This document shows, one piece after another, positions 46,250 to 57,540 of a DNA stretch of 60,341 nucleotides. A program made the translations under genes and the position numbers. A model generated the notes under the pieces. That model saw nothing but the letters and a program-made list of their open reading frames with translations. It did not search any database and was not told the origin of the DNA. The stretch's first letter is position 1, and every line of letters starts with the position of its first letter. Source of the stretch: Welwitschia mirabilis (Eukaryota; Gnetophyta; Gnetopsida; Welwitschiales); assembly GCA_051453625.1 (NCBI GenBank), contig JBOZIK010000001.1:252651273-252711613 (forward strand). The letters run 5' to 3'.

Positions 46250-46841
46250 GGTTACAAAATGTGTTATATATCATTAGAAAGTAATTACAAAATGTATCAT
46301 GTAGCATTAAGTAGGATTTTTATCATCTTTCATTAGATAGGAATCATCATGATGAGCCCAATATTTGGCCTCTAGATGCTATGACTTCTGTTAACTGATG
46401 ATGTTGTTATGTATCTCCACCATTGTTCTACTAAGCATTATCACATGTTGCTATTGCATATCATTCTTATCACTTCTACATATCATCCAAAATGGTAGCT
46501 ATTTTTTATGTGAGATCTATTTAATTCCATAATCGCATTTAACTAAATTTTTCATGGCAAGTTTAGAAAGTAATATTTGAGGTGATCTACTCAAAAGGAT
46601 AGCAATGCTAGTGACCTAAACAAAAATGTTGGTGTTTTAGACCAATTGATGTTCATATTTTGAAATGTTCCTCTAAATGGGATAATTATCCTAAAAATTT
46701 CATGAAAATAGGATAAGTCCATAATTATTCTAGAAAAGCAATGAAAGACATGTTTTTATAATAATCTATTATATTAATGTCTTTTATTAAGATAAATTTG
46801 TCAAATAACTTGATCAAAATATTAATTTTTACATGTTAATG
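46250..46841 (-). repeat. 3' LTR of family 2, right piece (U3 side)
   Basis: Colinear with about 54,888-55,458: ATGTAGCATTA, ATCATCTT-CATTA, CTTCTGT-AACT-ATGATG, GTTCCTCTAAA and ATTAATTTTTACATGTTAA. Its end should be AACA and reads AATG. Relative to the right LTR, about 80 bp is missing where the inverted segment sits. Confidence 0.85.
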
Positions 46842-48480
46842 CATCTTCTAACTAGACTTTTGCTAGACTCCTAATAAAAGGTTGATAATAAAATGATTAA
46901 CATGGAAAGTAATATCTAAGATAAAACACTGAAGTAAAAAAATTATATATCTTTGAAAACTTTATGATCAAATTTCTAAAATTAAGGAATCAAAATTTAA
47001 AAATTCTATGAAAAATGTTGTCAAAATTAGATGTCATACCCCCTAACTAAAACTAAACGTTATCCTCAAAGTTTTATAATAAAAAATGTGAAAATCATTT
47101 TGAGAATAAAACTTTAAAAAAAAATTAACAAGTCATTTTATTGAAAGAAAAAGATGCAAAGAGATAAAACTAAGCTACAAAAGTAAAAAACCACTAAATG
47201 CAGGATGATCATTTTTATTTTTCATCAAAAATGCTAAGTAAAAAATCAATCCATAAAAATGGTTTATGCCTTATGATGTTATTTCTTATGAAATGGGAGT
47301 AAAATGGAATGGGTGATGGTAATGGAAAATGAAAACATTGAAAATGGCTCAATCATATAACTAATGAATAAATGAGATAACCTACTTAAATTAATTGTAT
47401 TAATTATATTTTTGTGATTTTTTAATGTGTATAAAAATCAAACAACATAGTGTTAACAAAATAAATTAACAATTTTAAGAAATCATAGCACATCTTAAGT
47501 ATAAAAGTTAAAGACAACATAATGTATAAGGCCTTAACTTCATACCTTTTTATTTGCTCTATTTCACTTTTCTACCATCATATATGTCCTTTTTTAAATT
47601 CTTTAAATCACATTGATAATCCAGTTATATGACATTTTTTTCCAAAATAGTTAAGCACGTTATTTTATAAACAAATTAGTGTTGCATTGTCAGTGAGCAA
47701 TTATAGCCCCACTGCAGTTGATCATGTTGTAAGTAGATCATAAGAGATACATTTTTAGTGAATGTCCATAGCCTTAATGTATTCAAGTAAATCCAACTAG
47801 GTGATTAATGAGATGTGATATTAAAGAAGAGATATTATTTTTCTTTTTGTTCTTCTTCTCATATTCATTTTTTTTTACATAATAGGGGGAATTAATTCAT
47901 TATCCTAACCAAGATAAATCTTGTCCCCTTCAAAAGCTTTAAATATAAGAAACATAATATGAAGGTAGATTCCACCTTTTTTAGCCATGATTTACTGAAA
48001 TAAAATATCTTAAATGAAATGTGACTCTAACAATCAAACTCAAAATAGGCATAATGTTTTCTTAATAACCCATTAGTATCCTTAATCATAACCATTATTT
48101 AAGTGATTATGACATCAACCATTATTAATTTTTACTGAGGCCATTAACCTAGGTTTGTAAGTATTCTAAATTCATACGTCAATGAGAGGGGTAAATGGTA
48201 ATGTTTAAGATGATATCCATTGTCTTTAAATTATTGGTGATTTTTAGGTTTTTAGTGAAAAATACATCATTCAAGAAAACGTTTTATTAGAAATGGACTT
48301 CTCTACTTAGATACTATTTTTCCTAGGAATAAGTATAATTATGGGTTGTAAATCAAATCTAGTTTTCCTTTTTAGATCATTTTCCTAAGGATGTTTTAAT
48401 CATGTAATTTATTCATTCTTTCTTTACTAATTTTCATGTTTTCATAGATTTCATTCCTTATTTCATCTAATTCATTAAGT
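46842..48480 (-). other. 3' region of family 2
   Basis: Non-coding stretch between the integrase end and the 3' LTR. Beside the LTR the minus strand reads TTAGAAGATG, a weak polypurine tract. No frame over 60 codons is open on either strand. Athila elements often have an env-like frame here; none is recognisable. Confidence 0.55.
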
Positions 48481-49140
48481 TGTATAGCCCTTTTATTCTT
48501 GCTATTTGTAAATATAACTTCATATCTTTAATCAATTAATATGCTTTATGTTTAAGTTCTATAGATAAGTAACAAACTTTTCCATAAAGTAACCTAAATA
48601 GGTAAGGTTTTGTAACTTTATGAGTATCCCCATACTTAGCGAGAAGATTGTTAAATACTCTATTATAAAAGTGATTTCATCTATAACTAATTAAAACTTG
48701 TGAACAATCAAATCATGTTAAGATATTTTCCTTAAAGAATTTCTTAGGCATTTTTAAATCAATAAGCACATGCTTCTACCCACTAAGTGACATAATTGAT
48801 ACAAATAAGAATGTAATAATGTCCATTTGAAGAAGGATATTATCCTTGAAAGTTAATTCTCTTAATATCAAAGGGTTTTATGATGAGAATGGGCCTTAAA
48901 AGAATCATATTATTTCATTAAAGACTAGCAAGTTTTTGTAAATTCTTGCAAGTTTTCAATCTTAAAAATAAATAACCAATAAAAAGTAAATTGGAGAATT
49001 TTCATGGTAGTTTTATTAGTAGAATAATAGCCATTGCATGCCTTAAAATGATAATGCTTAAGAATATCATGAATTTTGGATTCAGGGACACATTTACAGA
49101 TAAATTTGATCTTGAAAATACTTAAATAGATGGGAAGTAT
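48481..49140 (-). pseudogene. Integrase of family 2, degenerate
   Basis: Minus-strand reading gives P-E-S-K-I-H-D-I-L-K-H-Y-H-F-K-A-C-N-G-Y-Y near 49,085-49,020 (histidine part of the HHCC zinc domain), then L-Q-F-T-F-Y-W-L-F-I-F-K (normally L-Q-x-x-F-Y-W-P-x-x-F-K), then near 48,830-48,740 I-N-F-Q-G-Y-Y-P-S-S-N-G and Y-Y-I-L-I-C-I-N-Y-V-T-x-W-V-E-A. The last block matches Athila I-D-F-M-G-P-F-P-S-S-x-G-x-x-Y-I-L-V-A-V-D-Y-V-S-K-W-V-E-A; both core aspartates are asparagine. Frame shifts and stops break it. Confidence 0.83.
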
Positions 49141-49299
49141 CTTAAAATAAATATCTATCCTAATCCAAAAATGTGTTTCTATCGTTAAAGGTCTAGTGAG
49201 AGGGGATAACCTTGGAAAATAAGTAGTTTATAATGTTAGCAAATTAAGATATTTTCATAACTAAGAAGAGTTATTTATCAAGAAATAAATCATTAATGC

Positions 49300-49880
49300 A
49301 AATTAATGTTTACAAGTTTTTTTAATTTATTTATAAAAGATAATTTGCAGCTACATTATCAAAGCCCTTTTTATCCTTAATTTCTAAATCAAACTTTTGC
49401 AAAAGTAGGATCCATATAATTAATCTAGGATTTAAATTTTTTTAGTAAATAAGTATCTAATAAATGAGTGATCTATACAGATAATTATCTTAGATCATAA
49501 TAGATATTGCCTAAATTTTTCTAAGGTAAAAACTATGGTAAGGAGATTCTTTTTAATGATGGTTTAGTTTAATTAAGTGTTATTTAGTGTTTTACTAAAA
49601 TAATAGATTGCAACTGGTTTTCTCTTTATCCTAACATAGCTCCAACCACACAATTTCTAGCATCATACATAAGTTCAAAGAGTAACTTCCAATTAGATAG
49701 TTAAATGATAGGAGTAAAGGTATTTTTTTTTAAGTTTATCAAAAGTATGTTAACACTTAAGGATCTAATTAAAAAAGGCATATTTACTTAGAAGGTTACA
49801 AAGGGGTTTAGATATTTTACTAAAGTCTTTAATACACCTCTTGTAATATCCTTTGTATCCAAGAAAGGATCTAGTGTTTT
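49300..49880 (-). pseudogene. RNase H and connection of family 2, degenerate
   Basis: From 49,877 downwards the minus strand reads R-S-F-L-G-Y-K-G-Y-Y-K-R-C-I-K-D-F-S-K-I-S-K-P-L, matching R-S-F-L-G-H-A-G-F-Y-R-R-F-I-K-D-F-S-K-I-A-R-P-L. Near 49,690-49,640 is F-E-L-M-Y-D-A-R-N, then V-G-A-M-L-G, matching F-E-L-M-C-D-A-S-D ... V-G-A-V-L-G. The first catalytic aspartate is kept; the second position is N. Later RNase H blocks are unreadable. Confidence 0.83.
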
Positions 49881-50059
49881 TTTTCTTTTACAAAGTAAGT
49901 AGGAAGCGATAAAAGAAACTTTTTCAAGATCTACTTGAAATCCTTATATAGATATAATGTGTCCTAATACTATGCCTTTTTTAACCATAAAATGAAATTT
50001 TACCCAACTAGAAATAAAGAATTTTTCTATGCATTGCTTTAGGACAAGCTCTAAGTTAT

Positions 50060-50580
50060 GAAGATAAAGGATGAAAGACATCCTATAGATAGAGAAATCA
50101 TCTATCAATATTTCAAACATGAGTCTAATAAATCAAAGAAAATTCTAATCATGCAACATTAAAATGTGATAAGCACATTAAACAAATCAAAAGGCATTAT
50201 TTTATAAGTGAATATTCCATATGGGTAGATCAAACTACTTTTTTATTAGTTGTTAAAGAAAATTTCTATTTGGTTGTACCTTGAATACCCATCTAGAAAG
50301 GGGTAAAAAGAATGTCTCATAAGTTTTTCTAAGATTTGATTAGAAAATGGAAGAGGAAAATGATCCTTTCTTAAGATGGCATTTATTTTTCTATAATATA
50401 TGCACATTTTCAATGTTACTATGAGACTAATAGGGATAAATTCATTTTTTTTTTTAGGTGCTAGGGTAATTATGGATTTCTTTACTACTATTTAAGTTAG
50501 ACTTGCCCATTTACTATTTGAGATGAGATAGATGATTCCATCGTCTAAGAGTTTAATCACTTTATTTCTTACTAATACTT
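50060..50580 (-). pseudogene. Reverse transcriptase of family 2, degenerate but with D-D kept
   Basis: Blocks on the minus strand: V-I-K-L-L-D-D-G-I-I-Y-L-I-S-N-S-K-W near 50,555-50,495 (normally L-L-D-x-G-I-I-Y-P-I-S-x-S-x-W-V-S-P), M-P-F-D-L-F-N-V near 50,198 (M-P-F-G-L-C-N-A), and L-I-D-D-F-S-I-Y at 50,108-50,085, the F-M-D-D-F-S-V-Y active site with both aspartates intact (50,097-50,102). The next segment L-x-N-L-E-L-V-L-K-Q-C fits Athila. Stops elsewhere make it a pseudogene. Confidence 0.87.
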
Positions 50581-51224
50581 TTAGGATTAAATTTATTCTT
50601 TTCTAATCTTCTATGGAAGGATTAACATTTTATTCTAAGTAAATGTAATGCATGCAAATGCTAGGATCAAGACGCTAATGCAATAAAGAATTCATCCTTT
50701 TGATTTGCTATGTTTCTTTAACAAGTTTAGTAACTTGATCTCTTAGGATATTGATAAGGAGGAATTGATTACTACTAGGAAGGTGGAATATTATCCTAAG
50801 AAGGCATATTTAAGATCTTTTAGGAGAGGTTTAAGTTCAATTAAGTTTCATTCTAAGTAAAAGGTTATGATTCATTCTCTTACAGAAAGTATAAGACATC
50901 ATTCTTATGTTAATAAGTGAAGGATTATTAGTCATCTAGAAGGGTTTCTATTCTATTCATGTGTTCTACTCCATCATCATTTTAGGGAAATTTCATAGAA
51001 TTAAAAAAATTTAATCCTATCATCATATTACAAAAGGATATTTTTATCAAATCATTCCTATAATTAATCAAGGCATTTGAGGTTTCTAAGAAAGATCTTC
51101 CTAATATGATGGGTATTAACTGGTTTTTTGTATTTTCTATATCCAAAACTACAAGATACTAGGAAATAATAGTTATCTATCCTAACAATCACATCCTCAA
51201 TAACTTCTAATGAGGGTTTTACAA

Positions 51225-51430
51225 AGTTATTCATAAGCTAAAGTTGGAGTTTTGTGCCTTTAAGCCATTCTAAGCCTAATTATTTATAAGTTTCATAAAG
51301 AATCAAGTTTATACTAGATTCTAAGTCTAAAAGGATTTGGTTAAGGGTTTGATTAATTTTTTTATTTCTTATGGTGATGGTAATTGTAGGGCATCCAAGG
51401 TCTTTGTATTTGGATCAAAATTGGTTTCAA
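51225..51430 (-). pseudogene. Aspartic protease of family 2, degenerate
   Basis: The minus strand near 51,330-51,240 reads L-L-D-L-E-S-S-I-N-L-I-L-Y-E-T-Y-K then L-G-L-E-W-L-K-G-T, matching the Athila protease L-x-D-L-G-A-S-V-N-L-M-P-x-x-x-Y ... L-G-L-x-x-L-x-x-T. The active-site D-L-G is D-L-E (a G-to-A change). Known role: it cleaves the polyprotein. It sits in the correct place between gag and RT. Confidence 0.8.
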
Positions 51431-52389
51431 AGGATCACACTTGTTTGCTATGCTAAAAAGGCCTTACTCTTTACATTCATGCATCTTTTCACTATGCACA
51501 TATATTTTAAGTACTTTGAATAGAAATGGCTTTTAAGAGGGGGATATTTACCTTAACTTCTATAAACATTTCTAAAACCTCTAATTATTTTTTCATTATA
51601 TTATCCTTTCTAAGCTATTGGGAAAAAGGTAAATACTGTTCATAAATGAGCAAGGATCCCTCTATTATGTTATTATTTTCCTTGTTTCCTATGAAAGTTG
51701 GTTTCTTCTTGATCTTATTTTGCTTGAATGGATTATCTAGTTCTTTTTCACTATGATGATGAATGAATGTAATCTCTTCTATGTGTGCCAGCTATATGCC
51801 TTTTATGAACCTAACTTCTTTTGAATTTGGTTGCGAGCTCATGGGAATTTTACCTAGTTTCTTTTGGTTTAGCAAAGAGAGAATGTAGGTTTGTAATTTT
51901 TGAAGTTATTAAAGAACTTAAGTGAGGGTTTCATGTTTTATTTAAGATTCTTTAAGGAAAAGGCATGTTGCTTAATATTTTATTCATGATCACAATTAAG
52001 TTAGATTTGGGTTTCCATGAATTTTTTTTAGGATTTTTTAAAAGGAATGGATCAAGATGGTTTTTAATAGTTTAATGAAGAGGGGTGTGAGGATGATGAG
52101 AGGAATGAATTTCATGGTTAATTAATTTAACTATATGAATTATCTTTTTCATAAAAACATTAGAATGATTCCTCCACCTAGGTTATAAGTGTTGGAATAG
52201 GGATTATTATTTTGATTTTCTCCCTAGTATCCTATCATATTAACATGTTCATTTACATTGTATTAAAATAAAGAAATAAATAGAAACTTGATTATTTTAT
52301 GGATATTTATGTGGAAAACTAGGAATTTAGGTTTTATGACTAAAGGTAAACGTGAATTAGCTAATTATTCTACTCTTTTTAATAATTCA

Positions 52390-53320
52390 TTCCTATTGTT
52401 AACTTCTAAGCTATCAAGTACTTTGAATACACTAGTGGATTTAATAAAATAATGGGATTTGGATGGTTTACTATATTTCTTCCAATTTTGAAATTATTAG
52501 CTACAGTTTTGAGGTAATTCTAAACTTCATGTAATGGCATACTAAGGAAACTTCCCTTAGTTATCATCATAACTAATTGTCTATTATTTTTAGAGAACCC
52601 ATCATAAAAGAAACTTATTTTTCTTCTTGACTTGAATCCATGCTATGGTAATTTTTATAATAAGTATTTAAATCTTTAAGGCTTAGAAAAAGGTCTCATA
52701 GTCATTTTGATGATAGTTCATTATCTCTCTTCTCAAGGAATTTATCTTTTGGTTTGGAAAAAATTTGATATGAAGGTCTTATTTAAATTGGATCAAGATT
52801 TAATGGATAAGGGCTTGACCATGTAGAAACATGATTTAGCATTCTCTGTTAAGTAAAATAGGAAAATAATAAGCTTATGTGTTCATACATTTTTGGATAT
52901 TGAGGTATGAGTGATAACACACATTTAAATTAGTTAAGGTGTAAGTATGGCTTCTCTGATTCTCGGCCATAGAAGTGAGGTAAAAGCTAAAAAGTAGATG
53001 GTTTTAATTCTAACCTTTTATTTATAGTTAGTTGTACTATGCATGAAAGGATTCTTAGGCATTGAGGTTAAAGGTAATCGTGAAGGATTTGCTTAGGGGA
53101 ATTTTTGACTACATTATTTTGATTTTTGGCTATTTCTTAATAAAGATAGAAGGCATTTAATTGGTCAATTATTTCTTGGTTTTATCATGGTCCATTCAAA
53201 GAAAATCAAAAACTATATTGGACATTTGGATTTTTTTTTTAATTAAGAAGAAGATACTTATTCTCTTTTATTATTATCATGGAATTGATTTTCTTGTGGG
53301 ATTCTCTGTTCTTCTTCAGA
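52390..53320 (-). pseudogene. gag of family 2, degenerate
   Basis: Minus-strand blocks around 52,760-52,500 match the retrotransposon gag core: K-F-L-E-K-R-D ... L-S-L-K-D-L, then F-Y-D-G-F-S-K-N-N-R-Q-L-V, then K-G-S-F-L-S-M-P-L-H-E-V. The Athila wording is F-Y-x-G-L-x-x-x-x-R-x-x-V-D-A-A-x-G-G-S-F. A zinc knuckle was not found. No frame stays open beyond 60 codons. Confidence 0.78.
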
Positions 53321-54100
53321 AATGAGATTCATATTTCTAAAGCATTTTCTAACCAATCTACCTAATTCATATTAAATCCAAGGCATGTAAGTTCAAACCA
53401 CTTTCAAATAGGTTACAAGTTTGGCTCAAATGATAGAATGGATTATGAGTTTTAATAGATATCTTAAGAAAGGTCACAGAAGCTTTAGCTATGTAAAGTT
53501 AATAATGCTAGTGAGAAAAGTAGGTATCATTGATTAGGATTTAAGTTATAGCTTTACATAAGTAACAAAGGTTTAAAAAACTCTCATAAAGTGTTCAACA
53601 TAATAAGTCTCTCAACAAATGTAATAAAAATAAAAAATGATAGTTCACTCGAAGCTAATCTTAATAAAAGTTAAATCCTATAAAGTTTTTAGCATTTTAG
53701 CACTTATAACAGCAAATTCATAGAATGCATGAAATAGAAAATTAAAATACTAATTTAAAAAAATGTAAGAAATAAAAGAAAGCATGTCAAATGATTTAAA
53801 TTTTAGTTTGTTTAGCCATTGATTACAACTTATAAAACTCTATTAAACCATCAACACAAATTAAGATAGAGCAAGAAAATTCAAAACTAGGCTAGTTTGG
53901 GTATTATGGCAAACAACTAGTACCAACCACTAGAAATAAAAGAAACAAAATAAACAAAAATGTAAAAAGAAATAGGACCAATTCAGGTATCGCTAGAGTG
54001 AACTAATACTTGTCATTGGAAAATAGAAAACAAATTAAACTAAAAATCTTATAAGAAAGTAAAAGTTTTATCCTTTCTAAGTAGCTCCCATGCCATTTAT
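53321..54100 (-). other. 5' leader of family 2
   Basis: Untranslated stretch between the primer-binding site and gag. Its LTR-proximal 400 bp (53,690-54,100) is duplicated in reverse at 45,840-46,249. Confidence 0.75.
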
Positions 54101-54120
54101 CCTTGGTAACGATGTTAAAA
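54101..54120 (-). other. Primer-binding site of family 2 (tRNA-Asp type)
   Basis: The minus strand reads TTTTAACATCGTTACCAAGG. Aligned to TTTTGGCGCCGTTGCC, every difference is G-to-A or C-to-T, the mark of methylation decay. It lies directly inside the 5' LTR, which fixes the LTR end at about 54,123. Confidence 0.82.
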
Positions 54121-54122
54121 TC

Positions 54123-55458
54123 TAATCATTTGAGTATAATAAACCAAATTTAAACTATGTTAATAATGAGTGTTATTCTCTTCATAAGGATAATCAAGGT
54201 AACTTATAGAAATTACATAAATATTACTTATCTTACAAATTACAATTAAAGAAAGAAAAAATTAAAGAAAGTTGAAAATGTTATTTTAAAACTTTGTTAG
54301 AAAGATAGGGTAGCAAGTAAGTCCCAAGGTCCATTCTGACTAATCATCTAGTAATTCTTCACTTCAATGATATCTAGCATCTTCTTAAACATACTTAAAA
54401 CTATTAAGTAATAATGAATTAAGTCATGATAACATAATTTCATTCATCATATAAAAACTAGTAAACTTATTAGCCACTTAATCTTTCATAACCTTAAAAT
54501 AAGAATGAAAAGTAAGGACTCTAAGTACTCAAAATCCATCAAATTAGAAAGACTTAGAGTAAGTAATTATTAAACATACTCAAACGAAAATAGAAATTAA
54601 TAATAAATTTGTTACTTAAGCATTTCAAGTATAATGTGATTTACCACTTAAAATCAAAATAAAAATAACTATTATGTATTAAATCAAAGAAAACACATTT
54701 CATTAAAGGAAGAAGGAAGGTGGTAAGAACTATTTAATCTATTCTTGAAGTAATCTCACTCCACAAATAAAGCACTTAAATAAATATGTTGACTTGATGC
54801 TATAAAGGTTCCATTCTTGTACAAAAATAAAGGATGTTACACATGAGAATTCAAGATTCATTTATATACAAGAAAGGTATGGAGGATGGTTACAATTCTT
54901 TGGCTTATAGTTTTAGGTAAGTAGTTATAAGATATTTCATGTAGCATTAGATAGGGTCCTTATCATCTTGCATTACATATAAATAATCATAACAAGTCTC
55001 ATACTTAGCTTTTAGATTTTGCTACTTCTGTCAACTAATGATGCTATTATGTGCGTCCACTATCATGCTACTTATCCTTATTACATGATATGACTATGTG
55101 TCATCATCATTACCATCATATGTCATGTAAAATATTCTTAAGTCCATAATTTTTTTGACTAAATTTTGCATGACAAGTTCAAAATGTAAGATTTAAGGTG
55201 ATCTACTTAGAAGAACTAATGGAGTTAATGACTTAGATGGTGGTGTTAGTGTTTTAGACTAAATTATGTTCACATTTTATAATGTTCCTCTAAAAGAATA
55301 ATTATCCTAAAAATGTTATGGAAGAATGATAGGTTTATAATTATTATAAACAAGTAATAGAAGATATATTTTAATGATAAATCAATTATATTAATATATT
55401 CTATTAAGATAAATTAATTAAATAGCTTGGCCAAAATATTAATTTTTACATGTTAACA
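54123..55458 (-). repeat. 5' LTR of family 2
   Basis: 1.34 kb from TA (an altered TG) next to the primer-binding site to ATGTTAACA, followed by the AGGTT duplication. It is whole, unlike the left LTR. A TATATAAA on the minus strand (54,861-54,868) would place RNA starts near 54,835, close to where the inverted segment in the left LTR ends. Confidence 0.85.
54861..54868 (-). promoter_or_regulatory. Probable TATA box of family 2 LTR
   Basis: TATATAAA on the minus strand, followed by ATGAATC. It lies between the U3-like and R-U5-like halves. The weight comes from its agreement with the end of the inverted segment, since AT-rich motifs are common here. Confidence 0.45.
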
Positions 55459-56197
55459 AGGTTAACTAGTACTTTGAAGGGATTAGCCACTAGTATAACT
55501 GTTGACATAAAATATAGCCATTGGAAAGTTATCTAAAAAGGGTAACTAATTATTTTGGATGTTTCAAAAATTACATAATTTGAAATCATGATTTATTATA
55601 TCTAGAATTAATCCTCTATATAATTCAAACATGATTTTACTTATAAATACAAATGCATATATATATATATATACAAGGATTATATCTCTTACTATTGAAC
55701 CTAATTGCATTAAAGCACATCTTCTATTTTTTTCTGTTATTGTCTCTTAGTTATATATTCACTCTCAATATAATTAAAGTTAGTTGATCTTTCTGGAAGA
55801 TTGAAGACTACCATAAAGTCTCATTCTAAGGTAAAGAACTACCATTAATTTTATTTGTCTTACAATATTAGGATTTCCATAAAATTATAATTTTAAGATG
55901 GATAACTCTCACAAAGTCCTAGTGAAGTGTGGTGGAAGGTTATCTTGTAATAAAGGAAAATAGGATGGTTTTCATTACTATGTGTCTATTAGACTTTATT
56001 ATTTAATCAAATCAATGTGATTAATTATTATATTTATTATTAATTATATGAAATATTATCAAAGTTAATTTAGCTCTAGCTATTTTTTAATTAGTTTATA
56101 GATTACATTATGTAAACTTAATGTTAATCATTTAAACTGCAAAAACCTTCTTAGCTATCCTATTCATATCTCTCCTCTAATATAGTCAGTTATAACA
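55459..56197 (+). repeat. Copia LTR copy 2, right part
   Basis: Colinear with about 58,909-59,640: CATCTTCTAT, CATAAAGTCT, TATTAGACTTTATTATTTA, GATTA-ATTATGTAAACTTA and AGCTATCCTATTCAT. It ends in TATAACA at 56,197, directly before the primer-binding site. Together with 43,803-44,262 it makes one LTR of about 1.19 kb. A short AT run lies at 55,656-55,674. Confidence 0.83.
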
Positions 56198-56199
56198 GT

Positions 56200-56211
56200 T
56201 GATATCAAAGA
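56200..56211 (+). other. Copia primer-binding site (initiator-Met tRNA type)
   Basis: TGATATCAAAGA two bases after the LTR end; the standard site is TGGTATCAGAGC. Two of the three differences are G-to-A. The following TTTAG also fits copia elements. Confidence 0.8.
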
Positions 56212-56269
56212 TTTAGTATAGGTATTTATTTTGTTATATGATTATTGAATAAGTATTTAACAATAAAAG

Positions 56270-57540
56270 GTCAACCAACTATTCTCCATATTTTAATGGA
56301 GATGACTATGAGCTATGAAAAACTAGAATGAAAATTTTCATTGAAGTCATGAGCTTTGATTATTGGATCATAGTAGAGGAAGAATTCACTCCATCTATGA
56401 TAACAAGGAAGGAAAATAGTGTAAAGATTCTAGTATTCAAAGAAATAAGTCAATTTAAAAATGAAAAGAAAAATAGTATCATGCCTAATAAGAAAGCCAT
56501 GAATGCACTATGTTATAGACTAAATCCAAAGAACTAAAAAAGGAAGTAAAATTACTATTGCTAAATAAATTTATAGTTATTTTCAAATTACATATGAAGA
56601 AACTATTAAAAATGAATTCATCTAAAGAAGAAAAGAAGAAGTACAATAACAACATGACATCTTGGAATAGTGATGAAGATTCAAATTGGATTAAGGTTTA
56701 CCATGCTAAAAATTTATCCTTAATGGTTTTTACTTCCAATCATTCTTACTTTATATCTTTCTTATAACATAACTATAATCTATATAACCTTTATAACCAA
56801 GAAATAGCAAACACTTTAGATCTTTTAGATGCAAATTATAAGCATGAAGATATGTAAATATGATAAGAAAGATTAGTTTTCCAATTGTAATAAAATATAA
56901 CCAAATAAGAAGCTTGATGAAGTAAAATATAAAGAAGGAGGTGATAGTTTGAATAAACTTATAAATAATTATATCAAGAAAGAAAAATATCTAAAAAGAA
57001 ATCTTACTTTTTAAGAAATCTATTGTAAATCTAGAAGAAGAAAAAAATCTACCTTAATTTAACTTAATCTAGTAAAGAAGGAGTTATCGTTTAGGACTTC
57101 TTACTTTTAAAATGATGTTAACCATCTTCAAGGCCTCATAAAATAAAAGTAAGATAAATTTAAGTTTATATTAAATAAAATTAGTAAATTACATGATATT
57201 ATTTTGATGTTTTCTATAGATAAGGGAATTATGGAGAAGATCCACTTAAAGAAAAGATCATCTTTGAATAAAAGTGGTGTTACATACTTTCCTTCATCTA
57301 ATTTTTGTCTAATTTATTTAATAAGTTGGATTTATTTCATAATGGTAACAACTCCTTTAGAAAAATCTCAAAATAANNNNNNNNNNNNNNNNNNNNNNNN
57401 NNNNNNNNNNNNNNNNNNNNNNNNNNNNNNNNNNNNNNNNNNNNNNNNNNNNNNNNNNNNNNNNNNNNNNNNNNNNNNNNNNNNNNNNNNNNNNNNNNNN
57501 TATTTTTTTTACTATGAAAGGCTTTCACTTTATTACTAGA
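56270..57540 (+). pseudogene. Copia gag (UBN2/DUF4219 type), degenerate
   Basis: The N-terminus reads P-Y-F-N-G-D-D-Y-E-L-stop-K-T-R-M-K-I-F-I-E, matching F-x-G-x-N-Y-x-x-W-K-x-R-M; the tryptophan is TGA. The open stretch 56,328-56,537 continues with S-F-D-Y-W and K-K-A-M-N-A-L, gag core landmarks. The central part is deleted. From 56,612 an acidic N-S-D-E-D-S segment (T-W-D-x-S-D-x-x in relatives) follows, then a lysine-rich stretch, then near 57,262-57,300 S-S-L-N-K-S-G-V-T-Y-F-P-S-S, matching S-x-L-N-K-S-G-L-G-Y-x-P-S-S before the protease region. After a 124-N gap, tyrosine-rich remains may be a second zinc-knuckle area. Confidence 0.8.
57377..57500. other. Assembly gap, 124 N
   Basis: Run of N inside the copia interior. 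Frames spanning it (57,204-57,539 plus, 57,337-57,528 minus) are not genes. Confidence 0.99.

Larger units (their letters stand above)
44263..55458 (-). mobile_element. Ty3/gypsy element of Athila type (family 2), with a rearranged left LTR
   Basis: Minus-strand order: 5' LTR (54,123-55,458), tRNA-Asp primer-binding site, leader, gag, protease, RT, RNase H, integrase, a roughly 1.6-kb 3' region, 3' LTR. The 3' LTR is in two pieces (44,263-44,943 and 46,250-46,841) around an inverted 1.3-kb segment. Flanked by a perfect AGGTT duplication inside a copia LTR. The integrase wording Y-P-S-S-N-G-x-Y-Y-I-L and the RT wording I-D-D-F-S-I-Y are typical of Athila. All coding parts are broken by stops, but the RT aspartate pair remains. 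Confidence 0.88.

Noticed and set aside
47030-47045. TGTCATACCCCC as another LTR start
   Set aside because: No purine tract precedes it and it lies within the family 2 3' region without a partner.
53521-53540. TAGGTATCATTGATTAGG as a plus-strand primer-binding site
   Set aside because: No LTR end adjoins it, and the true family 2 site is at 54,101-54,120.
53704-53712. TTATAACAG as the inner end of the family 2 LTR
   Set aside because: My first boundary. The primer-binding site and the AGGTT-flanked left LTR show that the LTR ends at about 54,123; 53,704 is in the leader.
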